A DNA stretch of 64,000 nucleotides from Vicinamibacteria bacterium (GCA_025994075.1 JAMQGV010000007.1:62001-126000); one strand, 5' to 3'; shown: positions 8,852 through 18,542, numbered from the stretch's first letter. The notes: generated by a model not told the origin, from the letters alone. Translations and numbers: made by a program.

Positions 8852-9409
8852 ATGCAGATCCCGATCGTGTGGCTGCTGGTCGTCTCGCAGGCCGCCGCCG
8901 TCCCCGCCGAGCCGTTCTCTTCTCCCGTCGACCTCGGCGACGAGGTGCGCCTGATCGCCCGGAGCGCGAGCCCCCAGGCCCTGCACGGCCGCGTCGCGGC
9001 CCAGGACGACGCCGGGCTCACGGTGACCCGCGCCACCGACGGCCAGCCGGTGACGGTCGCGTGGACCGAGGTCCGCGGACTGGAGATCGCCCGCCGGCGG
9101 TCCCGCCGGCGCACGGCCGAGGGGGCCATCGCCGGGCTCCTGCTCGGCGCGGCAGTCGGAGCGACGTGCAACGACGACGAGCCCTCCGACGAGCCTCCCA
9201 CCCTCGGCTTCGGTCCGATCGACCTCGACCTCTGCCCGTGGTTCGTTCCTCGCTTCGTGGCGGCTTCCACGGTCGTGGGAGGCCTCGTCGGCAGCCTGAT
9301 CCGCCGCGAGACCCGACGATGGGAGCGCGCGTACCACCCGCGCCTGACCGCCGGCATCGTTCCGACCCGCGGTCGCGGCGCCGCCTTCGCTGTGACGCTG
9401 CGCTTCTAG
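8852..9409 (+). CDS. Hypothetical exported glycine/arginine-containing protein
   Basis: I do not recognise this 185-residue protein. It starts at ATG with GGAGGG just upstream and has a hydrophobic signal-like N-terminus (IPIVWLLVVSQAAAVPA). The next ~70 residues (GDEVRLIARS, LHGRVAAQDDAGLTV, PVTVAWTEVRGLEI) resemble a small beta-rich domain seen in some envelope proteins. A Gly/Ala-rich hydrophobic segment (GAIAGLLLGAAVGATC) and a second one (VVGGLVGSLI) follow, separated by an acidic Asp/Glu/Pro loop with two Cys. The C-terminus ends in a beta-like strand with terminal Phe. A membrane-associated envelope role is plausible. It precedes vapB by 36 nt on the same strand. Confidence 0.65.
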   Translation: MQIPIVWLLVVSQAAAVPAEPFSSPVDLGDEVRLIARSASPQALHGRVAAQDDAGLTVTRATDGQPVTVAWTEVRGLEIARRRSRRRTAEGAIAGLLLGAAVGATCNDDEPSDEPPTLGFGPIDLDLCPWFVPRFVAASTVVGGLVGSLIRRETRRWERAYHPRLTAGIVPTRGRGAAFAVTLRF

Positions 9410-9411
9410 AC

Positions 9412-9447
9412 GTCATATAGACGAGCGTATATACTTCAGGGTCATAT
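9412..9447. promoter_or_regulatory. vapBC promoter/operator region
   Basis: Two direct copies of GTCATAT (9412-9418 and 9441-9447) flank a perfect palindrome GTATATAC (9427-9434). TATACT (9430-9435) is a good -10 element ending 10 nt before the vapB ATG. VapB antitoxins usually repress their own operon through such palindromes, and the second direct repeat overlaps the start codon itself. Confidence 0.5.
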
Positions 9448-9688
9448 GGCGATGCGCGCAAAGCTCTTCCAGAACGGTGGCAGCCAGGCGGTCCGCTTGC
9501 CGCGGGAATGCCGGTTCGTCGCGCAGCGCGAAGTGCTGGTCCGGCGCGAGGGGCGCAAGGTGATCCTGGAGCCCCTCGACGAGTGGTCCCCCGCTTTCCG
9601 GGCCTGTCTGGGCTCGATCGACGAACCCATCCCGCGTCTGCGCCAGCAGAGGATCGGTCGCCTGCGCAACCCCTTCGACGAGAAGTGA
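9446..9688 (+). CDS. vapB: VapB-type antitoxin (AbrB/SpoVT swapped-hairpin)
   Basis: The 80-residue product begins with an AbrB-like DNA-binding half (AKLFQNGGSQAVRLP, then CRFVAQREVLVRREG and KVILEP). The C-terminal ~30 residues are Arg/Pro-rich and would wrap around the partner toxin. GSQAVRLP is characteristic of VapB antitoxins. The stop overlaps the GTG start of vapC in GTGA, giving translational coupling. ATG at 9452 is an alternative start that loses only two residues. The AT-rich upstream repeats fit autorepression. Confidence 0.9.
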   Translation: MAMRAKLFQNGGSQAVRLPRECRFVAQREVLVRREGRKVILEPLDEWSPAFRACLGSIDEPIPRLRQQRIGRLRNPFDEK

Positions 9689-10077
9689 CTCGTTTCCTGC
9701 TGGACGCGGACACCGTGAGCTTCGCCCTCCGAGGCCAGGGCCGCGTCGCGACCACGCTTCTCGACCACAGACCCTCGGAACTGGGTCTTAGCTCGATCAC
9801 ATTCGCCGAGCTGCGCTTCGGCGCCGAAGCAAAGGCCTCCCGCAAGCTGCGTACCGCCTTGCAGGCGCTCGTCGAAGAAGTACCCGTGCTCCCGTTCGAC
9901 CAGGTGGCCGCCGATCGCTTCGCCGTCGTCGCGGCGCGCCTCGCAGCCGCCGGCGAGCCCATCGGCACGTTTGACACCCTGCTTGCGGCCCACGCGCTCA
10001 GCCTCGGCGTGACGGTCGTGACTCACAATACGCACTTCCGCCGCGTTCCAGGCCTGCGGATCGAAGACTGGTACTAG
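9685..10077 (+). CDS. vapC: VapC-type PIN-domain ribonuclease toxin
   Basis: The 130-residue protein starts at a GTG overlapping the vapB stop. PIN-domain acidic residues are visible: FLLDADTVSFALRG (Asp 7), SSITFAELRFG (Glu 42) and GTFDTLLAAHAL (Asp 97), followed by VVTHNTHFRRVPGL. VapC toxins are magnesium-dependent endonucleases that cut tRNA or rRNA, and VapB neutralises them. The usual fourth acidic position is Asn (THNTHF), which is common in this branch. Catalytic residues look intact, so the toxin is probably functional. It converges on the PBP gene, 13 nt away. Confidence 0.9.
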   Translation: MTRFLLDADTVSFALRGQGRVATTLLDHRPSELGLSSITFAELRFGAEAKASRKLRTALQALVEEVPVLPFDQVAADRFAVVAARLAAAGEPIGTFDTLLAAHALSLGVTVVTHNTHFRRVPGLRIEDWY

Positions 10078-10090
10078 CGACGCCTTTCGA

Positions 10091-11737
10091 TCAGAGCGGC
10101 GCGCGTTCGAGGGCGTGGAGCAGGCGCGAGGTCACCTCGCGGGCGGCGCGGGTGGCGCGGCGGGAGTTGGAGCCGTGGGTGACGCGGACCGCGAAGGCGA
10201 TCCGCGCGTGGGGCAGCGGGCCGATGCCGACGTAGTTGCAGTGGTAGCCCACGCCCCACTCGGCGGCGGTGCCCGTCTTCATCGCCACGGGGAAACCCGC
10301 GGGCGCGACGCCCGAGGCGGTACCGCCCGGCTCGGTCACGCCCGCCAGGCTGCCGCGGAGCTCCTCCACCCACGCCGGGTCCTCGAGCACCACCCGCGGC
10401 GGCGCATGGCCGATCGCCTCGGGCGAGGCGCCGAGCAACCCGTCGCGTGCGGCGATCAGCGCCGACTCCGGCATCGCGCCGCGCAGCAGCACCGCCGCGA
10501 AGCGGGCGGCATGCAGCGGCGTGATGTCGGTGTCGGTGAGCCCGATCGAGAGGTCCGCGAGCTGGCGGTCGTTGCCCGCGGCGTGCAGCACCCGCCCCAC
10601 TTCCGACCCCGCTTCGCCGCTCGCGAACCCCCAGCGGGCCAGTTCCGCCAGCACCGCCGCCCGCCCCAGCCGCACGCCGAGGTTCGCGAACACGGTGTTG
10701 CAGGAGATCGCCATCGCGTAGCCGAGCCCGCTCATCTTGCCGCCCGGGAACGGGCACCAGAGCGTGCCGCCGGCGTAGGTCTCGTGGCCGCGGCAGGTCA
10801 TCGCCGCGATCTCGCGGTCGACGTCGTGCCCTGCCCGCAGCCCCGCGGCGGACGTGACGAGCTTCGAGATCGACGCCGGCTCGCGCCGCTGCTCGAACGC
10901 GGCCGCCGGCTCGCGCCGCCGCGTGCGCAGGTCGGACACCGCCGCCAGCACGTGTCCGCTCTCCACGTCGAGCAGCACGATCGATCCCCGCGCGCCGCCC
11001 AGCGCGCGCAGGGCCAGCCGCGACAGCTCGAGGTCGAGCGAGAGCCGCAGCCCCAGCCCCGGGCCGAAGCGCGCAGCCGCCGCCTCGAACGGCGGCTGCA
11101 CCAGCTCCGGGTCGACTGCCGCGTCGAGCCGGAAGAAGCCCGCGCCGTCCACCTGGCCCAGCGCGCGCCCGCGGCGATCGCGCACCACGGCCTGCGCTCC
11201 CGCCTGGCGCAGCGCCAGCACCCGCACCGCCTCGCGCCCCAGGCCCACCGCCTCGACTGCCGCGCGGTGGCGGGCGAGCGTCGTCTCCGCGGCGGCCTCC
11301 TCGGGCTGCTCGACCTGCGCGGCGAGCAGGTACGCGGCGGCCAGCGGTTCGCCCGCGTCGACCCCGACCCGGGCGACGCGCTCGAGCGCGCCCAGTTCCC
11401 GGGTCCGGAGAGCGCGGTGGTAGAGCAGCGCGGCACCTGCGGCGTGCAGCTCGGCCGCGGCCGGCACCACCGGCGTGCCGTCGCCGAGCCACGCCGTCGC
11501 CAGCGCGACCCCGGCCCGCGCGGTGCCCTCGTGGCGGTCGCAGTCGACGTGGGCGACGAGCGCGTCCCGCGCCGCAGCGGCCTCGCCCCGCGCGAGCACC
11601 GCCAGCGCGGTCTGCAGCTCCAGCGTGTCCCGCGTCCGCCACACGGCGAACCACGACCCGGCGGCCACCAGGCCGACGAGCAGCGCCGCCAGCCCGCGCA
11701 ACACCCGCGGCCCCTGCCGCGGCACCCGCACCCGCAC
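10091..11737 (-). CDS. Penicillin-binding transpeptidase-domain protein
   Basis: The 548-residue protein has one N-terminal membrane anchor (~12-33), an Ala/Arg-rich helical region, then a penicillin-binding transpeptidase domain. The three active-site motifs are present: SISK (Ser 289, Lys 292), SCN (~345-347) and KTGT (~487). GSIVLLDVESGHVLA before them is typical of class B enzymes that cross-link peptidoglycan. The ~200 residues preceding the domain do not resemble the usual PBP dimerisation module; they look like TPR-type helices, so the role may be specialised. Other serine acyltransferases of this fold cannot be fully excluded. ATG start. Confidence 0.88.
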   Translation of the reverse strand: MRVRVPRQGPRVLRGLAALLVGLVAAGSWFAVWRTRDTLELQTALAVLARGEAAAARDALVAHVDCDRHEGTARAGVALATAWLGDGTPVVPAAAELHAAGAALLYHRALRTRELGALERVARVGVDAGEPLAAAYLLAAQVEQPEEAAAETTLARHRAAVEAVGLGREAVRVLALRQAGAQAVVRDRRGRALGQVDGAGFFRLDAAVDPELVQPPFEAAAARFGPGLGLRLSLDLELSRLALRALGGARGSIVLLDVESGHVLAAVSDLRTRRREPAAAFEQRREPASISKLVTSAAGLRAGHDVDREIAAMTCRGHETYAGGTLWCPFPGGKMSGLGYAMAISCNTVFANLGVRLGRAAVLAELARWGFASGEAGSEVGRVLHAAGNDRQLADLSIGLTDTDITPLHAARFAAVLLRGAMPESALIAARDGLLGASPEAIGHAPPRVVLEDPAWVEELRGSLAGVTEPGGTASGVAPAGFPVAMKTGTAAEWGVGYHCNYVGIGPLPHARIAFAVRVTHGSNSRRATRAAREVTSRLLHALERAPL

Positions 11738-11769
11738 GGTCGTCGCCCGCCTCGGATTCGCTCCGCGAT

Positions 11770-12975
11770 TCAGCGGACCACGCTCCCCCGGAACGCCCCC
11801 ATCGCCTCGTCGCCCGCAGCGGCGAACACGTCGGCGACGTGCGGCCAGCCGAAGCGGCTCACCACGTACTCCCGCGCCCGCTCCGCCATCGCCGCCGCTT
11901 CGGCGCGGTCGGCGAGCGTCCGTGCGACCGCGTCGGCGAACGGCGCCGCCTCGTCCGCGCGGTGGTAGTGCTCGCCCGGCGACAGCGGCAGGCCCTCGGC
12001 GCCGATCCCCGTCGAGACGACCGGCAGCCGCAGCGCCATCGCCTCGTAGATCTTGATGCGCGTGCCGCCTCCCACCCGCAGCGGCACGATCACCGCCGAG
12101 GCTCGCCGCAGGTGCGGGCGCACGTCCTCCACCCAGCCCGTGAACTCGATGCCGGGGTGGCGCGCGACGAACGCCTCGGGCGGCCGCCGCCCGACGACGA
12201 GCAACCTCGCGGCGGGCCGGCGCTCACGCAACCGTGGCAGCACCTCGCTCGCGAACCACTCGATTCCGTCCCGGTTCGGCACGTAGTCCATGGAGCCGCA
12301 GAAGGCCACGAGGTCGGCCTCCGGCTCACACGGCGGCAGGTCCACGACGTCGACGCCAGTGGGGATGGTCCGCACCCGGCCCGCGAGCCCGTAGGCGCGC
12401 TCGAACTCCTCGCGATCGGAGTCCGACACCGCGACGACGCGGTCGTAGCGCGCGCACTCGGCCCCCTCGAACGCGCGCATGCGCCGGTGCTGCAGCGCCC
12501 AGAACATCCGGCGCGGCCCGCGCTCGACCTCGGCCTGACGGCGCAGGATGCGGGCCTCGACGTTGTGGGTGAACAGCAGCGAGGCGCACGGCAGCGGCCA
12601 CGGCACGTTGCCCGACGACTGCACGAAGTCGCACACGAACAGGTCGGCGCCCGCCGCCACCTCGACCGCGATCGCGGCGCGCAGCGCGGCGTCCGTGTCG
12701 TAGATCGCCGCCAGCGGCCGCGGGTCCACGATTCGCGACAACCGCCGCGTCACGCTGCCCGGCGTCGGCCGCGGCTTCGGCACGGCGACGAAGCGTTCGC
12801 CGAGCGACTCCACGTAGGACCGCCCCGCGGCGTCGTACTCCGCGTCGTAGTGGCCGATCAGCGTGATGCGCCAGCGCTCTCGCAACTGCTCGAGCAGCCG
12901 CGCCGTGCGGATCTTGCCGCCGGTGTCGAGGGGGTGGAGGAAGCGCTTGGAGAGGAAGACGACGCGCGGCTTCAC
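11770..12975 (-). CDS. Glycosyltransferase family 4/1, TIGR03087-like
   Basis: A 401-residue GT-B glycosyltransferase. It opens with VVFLSKRFLHPLDTGGKIRT, the N-terminal signature of TIGR03087-type sugar transferases often found in exopolysaccharide loci. Later come CDFVQSSGNVP, LLFTHNVEARI, VAVSDSDREEF, TIPTGVDV, the AFCGSMDYVPNRDGIEWF block and the nucleotide-sugar site VPLRVGGGTRIKIYEAMA. GTG at 12975 is the start because it overlaps the stop of the upstream dehydrogenase gene (GTGA), indicating translational coupling. The acceptor sugar is unknown. The pairing suggests one enzyme makes a uronic-acid donor and the other may use it. Confidence 0.9.
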   Translation of the reverse strand: MKPRVVFLSKRFLHPLDTGGKIRTARLLEQLRERWRITLIGHYDAEYDAAGRSYVESLGERFVAVPKPRPTPGSVTRRLSRIVDPRPLAAIYDTDAALRAAIAVEVAAGADLFVCDFVQSSGNVPWPLPCASLLFTHNVEARILRRQAEVERGPRRMFWALQHRRMRAFEGAECARYDRVVAVSDSDREEFERAYGLAGRVRTIPTGVDVVDLPPCEPEADLVAFCGSMDYVPNRDGIEWFASEVLPRLRERRPAARLLVVGRRPPEAFVARHPGIEFTGWVEDVRPHLRRASAVIVPLRVGGGTRIKIYEAMALRLPVVSTGIGAEGLPLSPGEHYHRADEAAPFADAVARTLADRAEAAAMAERAREYVVSRFGWPHVADVFAAAGDEAMGAFRGSVVR

Positions 12976-14288
12976 CAGCAGATCCCGTGCACCGCCTTCG
13001 CGCGCTCCACCAGCCCCGCGGGGGGCGGGCACAGCGCGATCACCGTGCGCCCCGCGCAGGCCGCGACGACCGCGTCGGCCTCGTCCGCCGGGTACGCGCC
13101 GAGCACCACCACGGGCGTTCCCGCCGTGGCCGCGGCGAGGTCGGGCGCGAGCAGCTCGCCCAGGTGCGGGATCTCGCGCTCGATGAACGCGCGGTTCGCT
13201 CCCAGCAGCCGCGCCAGCGAGACCTCGCGGTCGTGGATGCGCAGCCGGCAGCCCTTGCCCAGCAGGCGCTCGGCGAGGGCGACCAGCGGGCTCTCGCGCA
13301 GGTCGTCGGTGCCCGCCTTGAAGGCGAGGCCGAGCAGGGCGACGTCGCGCTCGCCGGTGTCGAGGACCATCCGCACCGCGCGCTCCAGATGGCGCTCGTT
13401 CGAGACCAGCAGGCTGTCGAGCAGCGGCAGCGCGACGCCCAGGCGGCGGCCTTCGGCCGACAGAGCGCGCACGTCCTTGGGCAGGCACGAGCCGCCGAAC
13501 GCGAAGCCCGGCTTCAGGTACGCCGCCGAGGCGTTGAGCTTGGTGTCGCGGGCCAGCAGGTCCATCACCGCCCGCCCGTCGAGGCCCTGGGCCCGTGCCA
13601 GCGCGCCGATCTCGTTCGCGAACGCGACCTTGGCCGCGTGGAACGCGTTGCAGGCGTACTTCAGCGCCTCGGCCACCTCGAGCGGGACGCGGAACACGGG
13701 CGCGTCGATGCCCTCGTAGAGGGCGGCGCAGCGGTCGCCGGCGCCGGGCCGCTCCTCGCCGATCACGGTGAACGGCGGCGCCTCGAAGTCGCGCACGCTC
13801 GAGCCCTCGCGCAGGAACTCGGGGTTGTAGGCCACGTCGAAGCCCGTGCCGCAGCGCCGGCCCGAGGCGGCCTCGAGCGCCGGGATCACCACGTCGCGGG
13901 TCGTGCCGGGCGGCGTCGTGCTGCGTACGACCACCACGTGGCGATCGGCCTTGCGGGCAAGCGCGGCGCCGATCTGGCCGGCGACCGCGCGCAGCGCGGA
14001 GAGGTCGGGGGCGCCCGAGGCCTGCGACGGCGTGCCGACGCTGACGAGCGACAGCTCGCTCTGCTCGACCGCGGCGTCGACGTCGTCGGTGGCCCGCAGC
14101 CGGCCCGCGGCGACGGTCTCGGCCACGAGCGCGTCGATCCGCTCCTCGACGATCGGGCTCTGGCCGGCGCGCAGCATGTCGAGCTTCGGCTTCGACACGT
14201 CGACGCCGATCACCTCGTGGCCGCGGCCGGCCAGGCAGGCCCCGCTCACCACGCCCACGTATCCCATGCCGAAGACGCTGACGCGCAT
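12972..14288 (-). CDS. Nucleotide-sugar dehydrogenase, GDP-mannose 6-dehydrogenase (AlgD)-like
   Basis: The 438-residue protein has an N-terminal Rossmann motif ([16 protein letters not shown]), [15 protein letters not shown], the active-site [15 protein letters not shown] (Cys at residue 268) and [30 protein letters not shown] and PPFTVIGE favour GDP-mannose 6-dehydrogenase over UDP-glucose dehydrogenase (usually GFGGSCFPKD). Length and Cys position agree with Pseudomonas AlgD. It oxidises C6 of the nucleotide sugar with NAD to give a uronic-acid donor. Substrate remains an inference. It is first in a two-gene operon with the glycosyltransferase. TACACT ends 10 nt before the ATG. Confidence 0.9.
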   Translation of the reverse strand: MRVSVFGMGYVGVVSGACLAGRGHEVIGVDVSKPKLDMLRAGQSPIVEERIDALVAETVAAGRLRATDDVDAAVEQSELSLVSVGTPSQASGAPDLSALRAVAGQIGAALARKADRHVVVVRSTTPPGTTRDVVIPALEAASGRRCGTGFDVAYNPEFLREGSSVRDFEAPPFTVIGEERPGAGDRCAALYEGIDAPVFRVPLEVAEALKYACNAFHAAKVAFANEIGALARAQGLDGRAVMDLLARDTKLNASAAYLKPGFAFGGSCLPKDVRALSAEGRRLGVALPLLDSLLVSNERHLERAVRMVLDTGERDVALLGLAFKAGTDDLRESPLVALAERLLGKGCRLRIHDREVSLARLLGANRAFIEREIPHLGELLAPDLAAATAGTPVVVLGAYPADEADAVVAACAGRTVIALCPPPAGLVERAKAVHGICW

Positions 14289-14320
14289 TGCGGCTCCAAG
14301 TGTAGTGGACTCCGCCCGCC

Positions 14321-14341
14321 CGGGCCCGGTCGCCGGGCCCG
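14321..14341. other. Strong hairpin in the algD-like/ychF divergent spacer
   Basis: A perfect 9-bp stem, CGGGCCCGG with CCGGGCCCG, encloses a 3-nt TCG loop. It lies between the two divergent starts, upstream of the TACACT -10-like box (14348-14353) of ychF. It could separate the two promoters or be a regulatory site. Confidence 0.4.
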
Positions 14342-14349
14342 CTCTGCTA

Positions 14350-14376
14350 CACTCCCTGCTCGTTTTCCAGGGAGTG
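14350..14376 (+). promoter_or_regulatory. Inverted repeat in the ychF 5' leader
   Basis: CACTCCCTG (14350-14358) and CAGGGAGTG (14368-14376) are perfect 9-bp arms around a 9-nt loop, 45 nt before the ychF start codon. The left arm overlaps the candidate -10 element TACACT. It could be an operator or an mRNA hairpin. Confidence 0.45.
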
Positions 14377-14421
14377 CGCCTTGCCTCCCGCGCGGTTCCC
14401 GCGCTTCCCCGAAGGGATTCC

Positions 14422-15513
14422 ATGAGTCTGCAGTGCGGCATCGTCGGCCTGCCCAACGTGGGCAAGTCCACCCTCTTCAACGCGCTCACGAAGGCCGGCA
14501 TCGCCGCCGAGAACTACCCGTTCTGCACGATCGAGCCGAACGTCGGCGTCGTCGAGGTGCCCGACCCGCGGCTCGCGGCGCTGGCGGCCATCGTCAAGCC
14601 GCAGCGGGTGGTGCCGGCGATCGTGGAGTTCGTCGACATCGCGGGCCTCGTCGCCGGCGCGTCGCAGGGGGAGGGGCTCGGCAACCAGTTCCTGGCCCAC
14701 ATCCGCGAGACCGACGCGATCGCCCAGGTCGTGCGCTGCTTCGAGGACGAAAACGTCGTCCACGTCGCGGGCCGGATCGACCCGCTCTCGGACGTCGAGG
14801 TGATCGGCACCGAGCTGGCGCTGGCCGACCTCGCCACCGTCGAGAAGTCGAAGGACCGCGCCGCGCGCGCGGCGAAGACCGGCGACAAGGACGCCCAGAA
14901 GCTGCTCGCGGCGCTCGAGCGCGCGCACGCCCAGCTCGCCGAAGGCAAGCCGGTGCGCGCGCTCGCGTGGACCGCCGACGAGCTGATGCTGCTGAAGCCG
15001 CTGTGCCTGCTCACGGCCAAGCCGCTGATGTACGTCGCGAACGTCGCCGAGACCGGCTTCACCGGCAACCCCTGGCTCGACGCGGTGAGCAGGCGTGCGG
15101 CCGAAGAAGGCGCCCAGGTCGTCGCGGTCTCGGCCGCGGTCGAGGCGGAGCTGGCCGGCCTCGAGGAGGCCGACCGCAAGGAGATGCTCGACGCGATGGG
15201 CCTCGAGGAGCCCGGCCTCGACCGCGTGGTCCACGCGGCCTACCGGCTGCTCGGCCTGCGCACCTACTTCACGGCGGGCGAGAAGGAAGTCCGCGCCTGG
15301 ACCATCCACGCGGGCGACACGGCGCCGAAGGCGGCGGGCGTGATCCACACCGACTTCGAGAAGGGCTTCATCCGCGCCGAAGTGATCGCCTACGACGACT
15401 ACATCGCGGGCAAGGGCGAAGCAGGCGCCCGCGACGCCGGCCGCCTGCGCCTCGAGGGCAAGGAGTACGTGGTGCAGGACGGCGACGTCCTGCACTTCCG
15501 CTTCACGAGCTAG
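14422..15513 (+). CDS. ychF: YchF/OLA1-family P-loop ATPase
   Basis: This is a 363-residue Obg-related protein. [18 protein letters not shown] is the P-loop, followed by [31 protein letters not shown] (G3) and YVANVAE, the altered G4 motif that lets YchF prefer ATP over GTP. The C-terminal TGS domain includes [15 protein letters not shown] and [19 protein letters not shown]. YchF binds ribosomes and modulates stress responses. Domain order and length are canonical. Its stop codon overlaps the convergent acyltransferase stop in the shared tetramer CTAG. Confidence 0.96.
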   Translation: MSLQCGIVGLPNVGKSTLFNALTKAGIAAENYPFCTIEPNVGVVEVPDPRLAALAAIVKPQRVVPAIVEFVDIAGLVAGASQGEGLGNQFLAHIRETDAIAQVVRCFEDENVVHVAGRIDPLSDVEVIGTELALADLATVEKSKDRAARAAKTGDKDAQKLLAALERAHAQLAEGKPVRALAWTADELMLLKPLCLLTAKPLMYVANVAETGFTGNPWLDAVSRRAAEEGAQVVAVSAAVEAELAGLEEADRKEMLDAMGLEEPGLDRVVHAAYRLLGLRTYFTAGEKEVRAWTIHAGDTAPKAAGVIHTDFEKGFIRAEVIAYDDYIAGKGEAGARDAGRLRLEGKEYVVQDGDVLHFRFTS

Positions 15514-17471
15514 CGCGTCTCCCCGGCCGCGGCGCAGTCGCCGAAGACCGGCCGCAGCGCCGGCGCGACCAGCCGGGCCCCGGCGGCCGTGAGGTGGCCC
15601 ATGTCGTAGTAGAGCGCCTCTCCGCCCTGCGTCATCCGGAGGCGGCCGTCCTCGAGCAGCAGCGGCCCGGCGTCGAGCACCCCCGTCGGCGCCACGCTCA
15701 GTCCCGCGAGGGCCTGGTTCAGCCACTCGCCCTGCCGCGCGTAGTCGGCGGCCGTGTTCTGGTACGGCCTCAGGTCCGTTCCGAAGAGCTCGCGATGGAT
15801 GAGCGCCTCGGGCACCGGAACGCGGTGCCTCGGGACCTCGCGGAGAACCCACGTCCGTATGCCGAGGCCCGCGAGTGCCGACAGCGTGCGGTCCAGGGCC
15901 GCGCGCAGCTCGGTCATCGGCCGGTAGGACTCCCACAGCGCCGCCAGCAGCACGTCCGTCACCCGCCGGTCGCGCGCGAACTCGAACACGGCCTGGTTGA
16001 AGGCCACCGAGTCGCCGGCCAGCGACCAGTGGTCCGTGGAGCGAAAGCCGAGCACCGGCGCCGTCACCGAGTGCCAGGCGACGGCCACGCCGACGTCGCA
16101 TTGCTTCGCCAGGTCGTCGACGGCCGGGAGGATGGAGCGCGCGTGGCTGTCTCCCCAGACGAGAATCCGAGTCTCGCCGCGCCCGCCCATCATGGGCAGG
16201 CGGCCCGAGCGCGCGGCCGCGAGTTCGGCTCGCGGCGCGAGTGCCACCCCGCGGCGCGCCTCCACCTGCGCTTCGGCGAGCGCGACCACCGACGCTGGAA
16301 ACAGCGACGATCGACGCGTGGTCGCCGCCACCTCGAGCCCGGCGGCGCCCACGAGCGCCAGCGCGGCGACGCCCGCGAGCAGCGTGCGCCGCGTCGCGCC
16401 GTCGAAGCGCGGCTGACGGAACGGAAGCTCGACGAACCGCCACGAGGCCGCCGCCAGCGGCAGGGAGAGGGCGACGGCGGCCGCGCGCAGCGCCAGGCCC
16501 GGATGGTCCAGCGACCAGTAGTCGAGGAACGCCAGCAGCGGCCAGTGGATCAGGTAGAGCGAGTACGAGATGAGGCCCACGAACACGACGGGCCGCCACG
16601 ACAGGCAACGCGTGATCCACAGCGACGCGTCGCCGTCGCTGCGCGTGGCGATCAGCACCAGCGCCGTCCCCAGGCACGGCGGCACCGCCCCGAGCCCCGG
16701 GAACGGCGTGGCGTACGAGTAGAACCGGGCGCAGCCGACGATCAGCAGCAGCCCGGCGACCGCCAGCGTCTCGCGCACGACTCGCGGCCAGCCCGCGTCG
16801 ACCGGGGGCAGCAGCGCGATGCCGGCGCCCAGCAGCAGCTCCCAGGCCCGCGAGTGCAGCAGGTAGAAGGCCGCGTCGGGAGACCGCGCCAGCTCGTACT
16901 GGCTGATCGCGAGGCTGGCGGCCAGCCCGATCCCGACGATCGCCAGCAGCGCGAGACGCTTCGCCCGCGTGGCCCGCCAGGCGAGCGCGAGCGCCGCCGG
17001 GAAGACCAGGTAGAACTGCTCCTCGACCGCGAGCGACCACAGGTGCAGCAGCGGCCGGTCTTCGGCGGCCGCGGTGAAGTACCCCGCGACCTGCAGGAAG
17101 AACACGTTGGCGGCCAGGACCGAATGGCTGACCGCCGCCCAGGCGGTCTCCCGGTCGCGGGGCAGCAGGGCGAACCAGCAGACGGCCAGCACGGCGGTCA
17201 CGACGACGGTGGCCGCCGGCACGATGCGGCGCACCCGCCGCGCCCAGAACCCCAGGATCGAGAACCGCCCGTCCTCGAGGTCGCGCAGCAGCTGCGAGGT
17301 GATCAGGTACCCCGAGACCACGAAGAACACGTCGACGCCGACGTAGCCCCCGGGCAGCCCCATCCCGCCGTGGTAGAGCACCACCGCCAGCACGGCGACA
17401 GCCCGCAGCCCGTCGATCTCGGGCCGATAACGGAACACGCGCGCGCTCACTTGCTGGGTGCCCGAAGACAC
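15510..17471 (-). CDS. OafA/YrhL-type acyltransferase with C-terminal SGNH domain (copy A)
   Basis: A 653-residue protein with acyltransferase-3 at the N-terminus: [47 protein letters not shown], then about ten membrane spans including [17 protein letters not shown]-terminal SGNH domain contains [13 protein letters not shown] and the Asp/His pair in [14 protein letters not shown]. Such fusions O-acetylate polysaccharides or lipopolysaccharide, the membrane part moving acetyl groups across and the SGNH part transferring them. It is a clear paralogue of the protein at 20371-22314. Start GTG at 17471; a GTG 21 nt downstream is possible. It ends in a CTAG overlap with ychF. Confidence 0.92.
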   Translation of the reverse strand: MSSGTQQVSARVFRYRPEIDGLRAVAVLAVVLYHGGMGLPGGYVGVDVFFVVSGYLITSQLLRDLEDGRFSILGFWARRVRRIVPAATVVVTAVLAVCWFALLPRDRETAWAAVSHSVLAANVFFLQVAGYFTAAAEDRPLLHLWSLAVEEQFYLVFPAALALAWRATRAKRLALLAIVGIGLAASLAISQYELARSPDAAFYLLHSRAWELLLGAGIALLPPVDAGWPRVVRETLAVAGLLLIVGCARFYSYATPFPGLGAVPPCLGTALVLIATRSDGDASLWITRCLSWRPVVFVGLISYSLYLIHWPLLAFLDYWSLDHPGLALRAAAVALSLPLAAASWRFVELPFRQPRFDGATRRTLLAGVAALALVGAAGLEVAATTRRSSLFPASVVALAEAQVEARRGVALAPRAELAAARSGRLPMMGGRGETRILVWGDSHARSILPAVDDLAKQCDVGVAVAWHSVTAPVLGFRSTDHWSLAGDSVAFNQAVFEFARDRRVTDVLLAALWESYRPMTELRAALDRTLSALAGLGIRTWVLREVPRHRVPVPEALIHRELFGTDLRPYQNTAADYARQGEWLNQALAGLSVAPTGVLDAGPLLLEDGRLRMTQGGEALYYDMGHLTAAGARLVAPALRPVFGDCAAAGETR

Positions 17472-17540
17472 GGAACGTTATCCTGCTCGACGCAACCACA
17501 TCGATGTCGTCCGAGGGGGCGAGGGGTATTCTCTTGCCCG

Positions 17541-18542
17541 ATGAGGATCTCGAGGAGAGTCGTTGCTTCGCTGCGTGCCCGAGTCGCTTCGTCTCCGGCA
17601 CTTCTGCCTCTGCTCAGGCTTGCCACGCGCAAGAGGATCCCCATTCTCATGTACCACGGCCTCACGGACCAGCGAGCAGATCCCCCCTACTGGTGTCACA
17701 TTCCGACCCATGAGTTCGACGAACACATGCGGGCACTCGCCGCTGGCTATCGCGTTCTGCCCTTGGCTGAGGTCATCAAAGCGATCCGAACGGGACAGAC
17801 GCTCCCTGATTCTGTGGCCTGCGTAACCTTCGACGATGGCTTCAGGACGATTGCCACCCGGGCTCTCCCGATCCTCGAGCGCGAACGCATTCCGGCAACT
17901 GTCTTCGTGGTCACGAGCTTGGTCGGGAGCCGGCAGCCTGCCTGGCCCGACGCACTTCTCTTCTCGGTCGACCGCACCCACGCACCCGCTGCCGAGTTTG
18001 AGGGCATGCACTTCCCTCTGGGCGATGCGCGCGCGCGACGGGCCGCCTACTCGCGCTTCTGCGCCCGACTCAAGGAGATGCACGACGCAGAGCGGCGGAA
18101 GGCGCTTGACCGCCTTTATGAGCAGCTTGGGGCACCGAAAGTGGAGCAAGAGTCACCGTTCGCCACGCTTGACTGGGAAGAGATTCGCTCGCTTCGAGCC
18201 TCTGGCCTTGTCGACATCGGATCGCATACCCACAGCCACCCCATGCTCTCGCGTTGTCCGGAAGAGGTTCAGCGGTACGAGCTTTCTCGATCCAGGGCTG
18301 TGCTGCAGGCCAACGGGATTCCAACAGCCGATCTGCTGGCCTATCCGAACGGCGATTACTCGGCCCAGACTTTGCGGATCGCTGCCGATGAAGGCTACGC
18401 TTCCGGGCTCACCACAGTGCCCGGATTGGCCGGAAGTGGCCGAGACACCATGGCGCTCCCCCGCGTTCTCGTCGGTCCCGGAGTGTCGGGCGAGCAGCTC
18501 GCGATGAGCCTCACGGGTCTTGTCGCAGGGATGTCCTGTTGA
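17541..18542 (+). CDS. Polysaccharide deacetylase family protein
   Basis: A 333-residue NodB-like enzyme. After a basic N-terminus it has ILMYHGLTD, motif 1 TFDDGF (Asp pair at ~98-99), and motif 2 SHTHSHP (~228-234; His 229 and His 233), then LLAYPNGDYS. These are the metal-binding and catalytic elements of CE4 esterases that remove N- or O-acetyl groups from polysaccharides. ATG at 17541 follows TATTCT by 8 nt with no Shine-Dalgarno, so it is probably leaderless. Base composition is less GC-rich than the neighbours. The next gene starts in a 4-nt overlap (TTGA), so the two are coupled. Confidence 0.9.
   Translation: MRISRRVVASLRARVASSPALLPLLRLATRKRIPILMYHGLTDQRADPPYWCHIPTHEFDEHMRALAAGYRVLPLAEVIKAIRTGQTLPDSVACVTFDDGFRTIATRALPILERERIPATVFVVTSLVGSRQPAWPDALLFSVDRTHAPAAEFEGMHFPLGDARARRAAYSRFCARLKEMHDAERRKALDRLYEQLGAPKVEQESPFATLDWEEIRSLRASGLVDIGSHTHSHPMLSRCPEEVQRYELSRSRAVLQANGIPTADLLAYPNGDYSAQTLRIAADEGYASGLTTVPGLAGSGRDTMALPRVLVGPGVSGEQLAMSLTGLVAGMSC

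Noticed and set aside
12987..17540. Very long plus-strand open frame upstream of the deacetylase
   Set aside because: It is a GC-rich shadow over algD-like, ychF and acyltransferase genes with Arg/Gly-rich composition; only the part from 17541 is a recognisable protein.
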